Source: an uncultured Selenomonadales bacterium (GTDB taxonomy: Bacteria; Bacillota_C; Negativicutes; Selenomonadales; Selenomonadaceae). From it: DNA of 5,733 nucleotides. The first letter of the stretch is position 1. Each line of letters opens with the position of its first letter. A program made the position numbers and the translations under genes. The stretch spans positions 1-5,733 of the forward strand of contig CAMYWI010000110.1 of NCBI GenBank assembly GCA_947302675.1. The letters are read 5' to 3'. The notes beneath the pieces were generated by a model, which saw only the letters and a program-made list of their open reading frames with translations, had not been told where the DNA came from and searched no databases. Positions 5,333 to 5,733 of this stretch are shown here, piece by piece.

Positions 5333-5671
5333 ATGCTTACGATTCAAAGACTTCAAGAATATGGAATCAATACAAAGGAAGGGCTTGCGCGTTGCATGAA
5401 CATGGAGAAATTTTATTTCCGCATGTTGGGCATGGGGCTTAAGAACGACTCGTTTGACAAGCTCGAAAAATTCTTGGCGGACGGTAACTATGATGACGCC
5501 TTTGAACAGGCGCACGCGCTCAAGGGCGTTGTTGGCAACCTCGCCATTACTCCGATTTTCGGACCGCTCTCCGACATTACCGAAGCCCTCCGCGCTAAAA
5601 AAGATATGGATTATGTCTCGCTCTACAAGCCGATTAAGGAACTGCGCGACAAGTTGGTCGCCGAACTCTGA
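5333..5671 (+). CDS. Stand-alone HPt (histidine phosphotransfer) domain protein
   Basis: The 112-residue, probably all-helical protein carries the HPt signature EQAHALKGVVGNLAI (58-72). H61 is placed as the phosphorylated histidine, followed by K64 and G65. Upstream are FDKLEKFLADGNYDDAF (41-57), the usual helix-turn before the active helix, and downstream LSDITEALRAKKDMDYVSLYKP (two helices, 79-100). HPt proteins pass phosphoryl groups between receiver domains of hybrid kinases and response regulators in the cytoplasm. No kinase, receiver or output domain is attached and no partner lies within the window, so the phosphorelay it serves is unknown. The length is normal for a single-domain HPt. 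It has its own promoter and ribosome site. No clear terminator is visible in the 62 nt that remain to the window edge. Confidence 0.88.
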   Translation: MLTIQRLQEYGINTKEGLARCMNMEKFYFRMLGMGLKNDSFDKLEKFLADGNYDDAFEQAHALKGVVGNLAITPIFGPLSDITEALRAKKDMDYVSLYKPIKELRDKLVAEL

Positions 5672-5712
5672 ATCAAAAATTATATCCGCGCGGCGTCAGC
5701 ATAAAACCCGCC

Positions 5713-5718
5713 TTGACA
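5713..5718 (+). promoter_or_regulatory. Possible -35 box of a gene beyond the right edge
   Basis: A perfect TTGACA lies 15 nt before the window end, so a -10 hexamer at 17-bp spacing would start at 5736, just outside. The 62 nt after the HPt stop otherwise show no gene. Confidence 0.35.
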
Positions 5719-5733
5719 AAAGTTTGCGAGTTG

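Noticed and set aside
5684..5691. CCGCGCGG palindrome after the HPt gene as a terminator
   Set aside because: It is a short self-complementary palindrome with no loop room and no T run after it.

Overview
The window reads like chromosome of an anaerobic, Gram-negative-type Firmicute (Negativicutes, Selenomonadaceae-like). This is an inference from three things: the style of the carbamoyl-phosphate synthase, an RTX-type protein with about 90-residue beta-rich tandem repeats that resembles ones I associate with rumen and gut Selenomonadales, and strong AGGAGG-type Shine-Dalgarno sites. I cannot confirm the lineage without a search. There are no RNA genes, CRISPR arrays or insertion sequences.

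Layout. (1) Positions 1-1996, plus strand: the C-terminal ~60% of carB, the large subunit of carbamoyl-phosphate synthase, entering from the left edge. (2) Positions 1993-2470, plus strand: a BrnT-like toxin gene overlapping the carB stop by 4 nt (ATGA), then a short BrnA-like antitoxin gene overlapping the toxin by 29 nt. The three genes look like one transcription unit, closed by a hairpin at 2506-2537 that can terminate in both directions. (3) Positions 2553-4469, minus strand: the remains of a secreted RTX/tandem-repeat protein gene. It is broken by an in-frame TAG after codon 8, a frameshift near 4360-4380 and another near 2997-3000. (4) Positions 4542-5132, minus strand: an intact Uma2-family (PD-(D/E)XK) nuclease-like gene with its own promoter and terminator. 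(5) Positions 5133-5332: a 200-bp divergent promoter region. (6) Positions 5333-5671, plus strand: a stand-alone HPt (histidine phosphotransfer) protein. The last bases contain a perfect TTGACA that may be the -35 box of a gene beyond the right edge.

How the parts relate. carB supplies carbamoyl phosphate for pyrimidine and arginine synthesis. The toxin-antitoxin pair appears to ride on its transcript by translational coupling, with a much stronger ribosome site for the antitoxin than for the toxin. The RTX remnant and the Uma2 gene face the carB operon convergently. The Uma2 and HPt genes are transcribed divergently from adjacent promoters. The points most worth a second look are the antitoxin that lacks the usual ribbon-helix-helix half, the coupling of a toxin to an essential biosynthetic gene, and the multiply broken repeat protein. 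I see no convincing new multi-gene system.
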